From Utricularia gibba (lineage: Eukaryota > Streptophyta > Magnoliopsida > Lamiales > Lentibulariaceae), in NCBI GenBank assembly GCA_002189035.1, contig NEEC01000018.1:2356001-2420000 (forward strand): 64,000 bases of DNA, given 5' to 3'. The notes beneath the pieces were generated by a model. The model worked only from the letters and a program-made list of their open reading frames with translations, did no database searches and was not told the origin of the DNA. How positions within the stretch are numbered: the stretch's first letter is position 1; each line of letters begins with the position of its first letter. Both the position numbers and the translations under genes were made by a program. Positions 58,733 through 64,000 of this stretch are shown here, one piece after another.

Positions 58733-59419
58733 AGTTAGCGTGTGAGATCCCAACTCTGCTTGCGGCGCGATGACGGAGGTTGAGAATTCTTCTTCTTCTT
58801 CTTCATCTTCTTCTTGATTCTTTCATGTCTGGGAGAGGGTTGAATTTGAGTGTGGATTGTGATCTGAAATTGATGTTCGTTAGGTGCCACGACACGCCCC
58901 CAATCGCAACGGAATGTGCATCTAAAATTTCACTTTTGACTAAAATATTATTAATTTAATGCGTGTTTTGTCGTATCCAATTGAATTGTAGCCAGCATTG
59001 AATCCATACGTTTCAACAGACAATCCGAGTGGTGGTCCTGACCTGTCTGTCCTGCCCGCCCCCCCGCCCGCCCCTTGTTCCAATGTGCCCTGTGCCCCTC
59101 CCCCTCCCCTCTCTCATCATCATGGAATGTATACGGACGGCTTCATCTCATTACTGGTCCGGGCTGGGCGGCTGTCGGGTCGGGGTGTGTAAACGAGCTT
59201 GGACCATACACTATGGGCCGGACCGGAGGTGCACACTGCCCTTGTTTTAAACGATCGTAGCAGCAAGCGGCGTAGCAAGTGGCTGCATCTGCTGGAAGAG
59301 GAGGAGATCGGTCACAGGGATGAGGAGTCTCAAAGTGAGAAGTTCACTCATGTTCACAGTTTACAGTCACCACGAACTCTACAAAACGTTCAAGTTGGTT
59401 TAACATCAAGTTGAGGAAA
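58733..59419. other. convergent intergenic region
   Basis: 3' UTRs of ARF (+) and the TRF-like gene (-). Contains a (TTC)n tract at 58787-58818 and a C-rich stretch near 59056-59110. No gene supported. Confidence 0.5.
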
Positions 59420-61928
59420 TCAGTTGCCGTCGATGCTCCTTAAGATTCTGCGATAGTCATTCAAAGTAATGTCTGTACTTCTATCCGGAGAAGCGCGGTG
59501 ATGGATATATTTGATCATGGGTGTCCTTTGTTTCTGACCTTTGGGGTAAGGATGCATGGCCGCAAGCTCGCACACACGGCGAATTATCGCCTTGGGTAAA
59601 GGCCGCCATGCTAGACTCCGTCTTTCTCCACCCTGCAGCTGCACATGTTAGAACAACTCCCATCTCAGGAATAGCAGCGAGGGAGAGTTTATGTAATGAA
59701 CCTTGTGGTTTTCTTTTTCCACAAGACCGCTTGCTTTTAGAAGATTTCGCCACTTGTCCTGTGCAAACAAATAAATAGAACCTGATTTTTTTTTTTTTTT
59801 TTTTTTTTGCTGGGAATGCAAATAATCTAACAGACAGTGTTCTAACCTTCAGATCAACAGAGGTGCGGTGCGCCGATGAGGAAAAGAAAAGTTTCTTTAT
59901 GCGGCTCCATCTTCCAACCCCAAATTCTGTGACGCCATCGATTAGTTGCTTAACCTCGGTGATGGTCCATAAGATGTGATGCTTTCTCCTACCGCCACCT
60001 TCTTCAGGACTCTCAGCTGCCAGGCATTTTTCTCTCTTTATGGGAATCACAGCTGCATGGTTATTTCTTTTGCTCCGATTCTGAACTTTGACATAGTGAC
60101 CCTTCTTCTTCAGATGTGATGGAACAACATCATCATTTATTTTTTTCTGCCTCATTATAATGGCATTCTGATCCTTCTTCAGGTGAATAGCTAAGGTACC
60201 TTCATTCCTTCTCCTCTGAGTGCGTGTCGTAACTGTATTTTCTTTGAGTTTGATCACTGGATAACCTCTCTCCGGAAGACGGGGCTGTTTACATCGAACA
60301 CAAAACCCTTTGGTACTGGAGCTTAAATAAATGCTTTTATAGGAGACCAAAACTTACAGGTTCGTATGCAGGGGTCTTGGGACTCTCGGGGCACTCTGTG
60401 TGAACCAAAGAACCAAAAGGCACCTGAATAGCTTTAACAGAAAACTCTTCTGCCGGTAATTTCGTTGGTTTAGCCCCAGATGAGCATTTCTTTCTACTTT
60501 TAGCTTCAGGTGACCGATCCTTGGGTGTTAATGAAGAGACTACCCGCTTTTTCCTAGACTGCCTTAGAACTGGATCTGCTAGTTCATCAACGTACCTCTG
60601 CGTGGGCTTCCGTGACCTCTTTGGGGTAGGATGTTCATGGGTGCCACAGGCATGAGAATGCCTTCCTAGCGTTTCATAATCTCTTCCATCAGTCTCGGCA
60701 TTTTTCCCTGCTGAAAAAAACTCATCATTTACATCCCTTTTTCGACTGTTAACAACATCCTTGGATGGAGAGGCACTCATATCTGCTTCATCAGACACTA
60801 TATCATGAAAACTGCAGCTTGAGATACTTTGGAACTTGCCAACATCCTCCAAAGTACATGATGAGGTTGACCTAGACAGCTTTTCCTCAGCTGAAGGCCC
60901 CAGAAGAGATATTTCACCATACCCACAGCCACCCATGTTAAGTTCGTGACTCGGACACTCAGGTACTTCAGACGTTCGAAAAATATCAGCTTTCCAGGTA
61001 GTGTTCATACAGGAAAAAGATGTCAGCTCAAGGTTTCCAGTAACTGATGATTGCAAGCCCATATTTTCAGCAAATTCATCACCTAAAAACAAAATACCAA
61101 GGGAATTACAATTTTATCTGCTTCCACTCTGAAAGAGTTACTGAAATAGTTAACGTATAAAAGTATACAAAATAAAAGTAGATAGTGCTCACCTAGAAGA
61201 TATCCATTTCCAATGCTACAAAAGTCATTTTGTAATCTAAGATATCCAATATCCTCGTGAAGTACCTATGCAGAATAATCATTTTGAGACACAAAGGAGT
61301 GGAAAATATTCGAATGCAAGTGCTAAATCCCAAATACAAGTGAAAGGATTGAAATGCTGCAAGGTATTTTCACACCCTATAGCATTAAGAAAGCAACATA
61401 CGTCGGGATTGAGCATGTCTTCCATTTCCTGACCAGGACCAGTAGTTGATGAATCTGCAAAGAGCATAAGTTAATGAGAAGTTCATGGCATTTTTTCTTG
61501 GGAAAAAACAAGCGTAAACATAGCATAAGAATATTTTCCAGTCTGTTAGAAGATAGATGAATCGATAAAAAAAGCAAGAAGGCATACTCATTCATTGCAA
61601 GAAAAAAACACAATCTACTGCAAATTGATAACAGCGATGAAAAAAGTGCACGATCCACGGAAGGCAGACATCTACAACACAGAGCCTTTTTATCCAATGA
61701 TTCAAATTTTAAAATTGAGAAAAAAATGCAGGATAGAATAGTAGCTCGTTTCTACGCTCTACCGAAATTGCAAGAAAGCCCATCCATATCAATGTCATTT
61801 CGTGGGATATTCTCACTAAAGGATAAGCCATTATCCTCCGACGCATGCCTATCTCGGTGCTCTGTGTGTTGACAGCGGGCATCAGTTTTCCCATCTTCAG
61901 CGCCCACTGTCGAAGGTCTGTTCTCCAT
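59420..61928 (-). CDS. TRFL: TRF-like single-Myb protein
   Basis: Nuclear protein with a C-terminal telobox-type Myb domain, of the TRF-like (TRFL) group related to plant telomere-repeat binding proteins. Seven exons on the minus strand: 61763-61928, 61402-61454, 61193-61265, 60358-61082, 59847-60284, 59702-59758 and 59420-59638 (1731 bp, 576 aa; phases fit). The N-terminal 440 residues are low-complexity with basic clusters (TPKRSRKPTQRYVDELADP) and PFGSLVHTECPESP. The Myb domain runs from about 443: ILWTITEVKQLIDGVTEFG, VGRWSRIKKLFFSSSAHRTS, VDLK|DKWRNLLKAS. The telobox signature VDLKDKWRN is split exactly by intron 5. The C-terminus PLPKAIIRRVCELA and MHPYPKGQK is typical of TRFL. Intron 6 is only 63 nt and carries an in-frame TAA, so retention would truncate the protein after the Myb domain. 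Telomere binding itself is inferred. Confidence 0.86.
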
Positions 61929-62938
61929 CGCCTGATGAATAAGTAACATGGGCATAAAGGGAAACAGATGGTAGGGCGGGAACATAAACAAAAAGGTGAA
62001 CTTTGTGAAATGGAAGGAGGGGAGGCTCTTCAAATGCATACAAAGTCATTTTATCAATTCCATTCAGCCAGCAGCATGAAACCCAGAAACAGACTGTGTC
62101 AAGAATTCACACATAGTTAAGCAGGCAACTAAAGCATTCCGAAATCAACCCATGATTCGACCTATGCATTAATGCAACGCCCTTCCCGGAAAGAAAAACG
62201 ACATACACGAAACCAATGCCAACCCCTCCCCCTCCAAAAAAAAGATATAAAGAATGCAACTGGCATTCTGCAATTCGGACCCGCAGTATACCATATCAAC
62301 TATCGAAAGATACAAAAACAACAAACCAACGTAAGGCTTACCCGCGTCCCTGTCTCCGCAAGTGACTGATCGTGAGCCAGGACGAAGGGGGCGATTGACA
62401 ATGGTGAAGAGGTATAAACCAATCGACGTAATCGAAAGGGATTCACAAAGTTGTAATGGAATAAGATGTTTGGCGTCCGGGCGGCGGTGTCTTTTGATAA
62501 AAATATTGTATATAATTTTCGAGTTCCCCGGGCAATTCCCCCGTCCGGGCCGCAGTCAGCCCTGCGACTCCCGAGTTGACCCCACCCACTAATTTCCCCT
62601 TTTCGCCAACAATTTCAATCATCACTACTAATTTAAAAAATCCCGACCGCTTTTACTTGGTAATGGTTCATGATGAGTCAAGCTTGAATTATTCGGCAAA
62701 CTCAATTATATATAATTGAACACTGGATCAAAACATTACTCAATTGGGCTTGAATTCTCCCCAAAGACGTCATCTCACGGGCGTCCAACAAAGTATTGGG
62801 CCCCAACCCCACCTCCTTAAATTTGGTGTGTTATAAATAAGAATTGTATTTTTCACGTAAAAAAACACCACTGGTTTATCTTCTGTCCATTTCATTTATT
62901 TCCGGGGCTGCAGCAGTCCACCATACGCGGCCAGCATC
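61929..62938. other. divergent interval, TRFL / UGT86A
   Basis: 1.0 kb between divergent start codons. The TRFL 5' UTR probably extends through 62400. The UGT TATA box is at 62832. No gene seen. Confidence 0.5.
62832..62839 (+). promoter_or_regulatory. TATA box of the UGT gene
   Basis: TATAAATA 100-107 bp upstream of the UGT ATG at 62939; good consensus and spacing. Confidence 0.6.
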
Positions 62939-64000
62939 ATGTCCCCGGGCAGCGGCGCGGCGGCGGAGGAGATCCAACTCCATGCTATCATGGTCTCAGC
63001 CCAATACCAAGGCCACATCAACCCCTTCGTCAATCTTGCTCTCGCCCTCGCTTCAAAGGGAATCACCGTCACTTTTGTTCACTTCCAGCATGTACACCAG
63101 ATGCTCTCTCGAGCTCATCATGCTACAGATGATGCTGACATCTTCGGGGAGGCCCGGGCCGCCGGCCTCGATATACGCTACGAGACGATAAGCGACGGGT
63201 TTCCTTTGGACTTCGATAGAGATCACAATTTCCATGAGTACGCCCAGGAGCTAGTTGTCAAGTTTCCACTCATTGCGGAGGAGTTTGTGGGGAAGAAGCT
63301 GAAACAATTTGGTTCTGGTTGGAGAAATTTCGTGGTGTTTGACACTCTCTATTTCTGGAATACCGGCATCGCCAAGAAATACAATATTGTGAGTGTTTCT
63401 CTCTGGACGCAGCCGGCGCTTCTATTTAACATTCTTTATCATCTGGAACTCCTCCGAGAGAAGGGCCATTTCCCCTGCAAAGGTAAATTCTCTTCTTCTG
63501 AGAACCCCTGGCTTCTTATCCAGTTGCTGATTTGTTCGGTCCACCTGTTGCCAAACAGATGATGCTGTGGAGGAGATAACTTATCTCCCTGGAATCCCAT
63601 CGATAAACACCAGAGACTTGAATTATCTCAAGGAATGTGAAGCCTTGACTGTGATCGGCAAAATCCTCACACACGCCTTTGGGGAGGTGAAGAAAACGGA
63701 TTTCGTTCTGCAAAACACGGTCGAGGAACTAGAGCCAGAGGTCCTTGCAGCACTAAATGGACACCAACCAAATTACGCCATTGGGCCCTTAAACTTCGCC
63801 GAAAAGTTCTTCTCATTCAGTCCCATAATGAAGAGCGTCTGGGCAGAGTCCGACTGCACCAAATGGCTAGAGTCCAAGCCCCCTGGCTCTGTCCTGTATG
63901 TCTCGTTCGGAAGCTTCGTCCATTCGAACAAAGAGCTTGTGGACGAAATAGCACATGGACTTCTTCTAAGTGAAGTGAACTTCGTGTGGGTTCTCAGGAC
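62939..64000 (+). CDS. UGT86A: UDP-glycosyltransferase, UGT86A type (3' end outside window)
   Basis: Family 1 glycosyltransferase transferring sugar from UDP-sugar to a small acceptor in the cytosol. Exon 1 62939-63482 and exon 2 from 63559 to the window end; the 76-bp intron is phase 1 (CCCTGCAAA|G, then AT GAT GCT). The N-terminal acceptor domain has HAIMVSAQYQGHINPFVNLA with the catalytic His26, then VTFVHFQHVHQML, YETISDGFPLDFDRDHN, SVSLWTQPALLFNI, and after the intron YLPGIPSINTRDLNYLKE, the PGIP-type loop. CTKWLESKPPGSVLYVSFGS precedes the sugar-donor domain. The PSPG box lies beyond the window. The intron position and SDGFPLDFDRDHN point to UGT86A; acceptor unknown. First Met chosen; it lies 100 bp after a TATA box. 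Confidence 0.9.
63483..63558 (+). other. intron of UGT86A-like gene
   Basis: 76-bp GT-AG intron, phase 1. Reading through it stops the upstream frame, while splicing joins FPCK to DDAVEEITYLPG. Confidence 0.85.

Overview
The window is nuclear DNA from a flowering plant, most likely a eudicot. Nearly every gene is split by GT-AG introns, and the families are plant-specific: expansin, RLCK-VII kinase, type 2 metallothionein, SIAMESE-related CDK inhibitor, ARF with a miR160 site, UGT86A, TRM/DUF4378. I can rebuild 20 genes in 64 kb (about one per 3.2 kb), with short introns and no recognisable transposon, so this is a gene-dense euchromatic segment. I see no CRISPR array, rRNA gene, convincing tRNA gene, organellar insert or virus-like element. 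The exact species cannot be read from the sequence.

Layout. 0-5 kb: 3' part of an alpha-expansin (+), an N-myristoylated RLCK-VII kinase (-) and a type 2 metallothionein (-). 6.5-15 kb: a POLTERGEIST-like PP2C (+), a SIAMESE-related CDK inhibitor (+, frame broken), a cytosolic HSP70 (-) and a RABE1 GTPase (+), the last two sharing a head-to-head promoter with a heat-shock element. 16.5-24.5 kb: a small plant-1589/RPGE-like protein (+) with a GC-AG intron, a TRM-type DUF4378 protein (+) and an ABCG half-transporter (+). 25-34 kb: a small Tudor-like protein (-), a clade D PP2C (+, frame broken), a MOS11-like mRNA-export protein (-) and a mitochondrial adenylate kinase (-). 35-45.5 kb: the HECT ligase UPL4 (+), nucleolar EBP2 (+) and an ICR/RIP ROP effector (-, frame broken). 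47-53 kb: valyl-tRNA synthetase (+) with an in-frame upstream start that would add a mitochondrial presequence. 53-64 kb: a 3.5-kb gene-free stretch, an ARF10/16-type auxin response factor (+) with its miR160 site, a TRF-like Myb protein (-) and the 5' part of a UGT86A glycosyltransferase (+).

The genes do not form one pathway; this is an ordinary mixture of housekeeping and signalling genes. Loose themes recur: auxin and cell expansion (expansin, ARF, clade D PP2C), ROP/Rab trafficking (ICR, RABE1) and ribosome or translation (EBP2, ValRS).

The most useful observations are: the ValRS dual start; the HSE-TATA promoter between HSP70 and RABE1; three G-boxes ahead of the RPGE-like gene and its GC-AG intron; a 63-nt intron with an in-frame stop in the TRF-like gene; and three otherwise intact genes each broken by what looks like one missing base, all with the same frame shift and all explainable at a G/C run. 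That pattern points to assembly indels rather than three pseudogenes. I did not find a convincing undescribed biological system. Splice junctions were chosen by reading phase and recalled family sequences, without transcript data.
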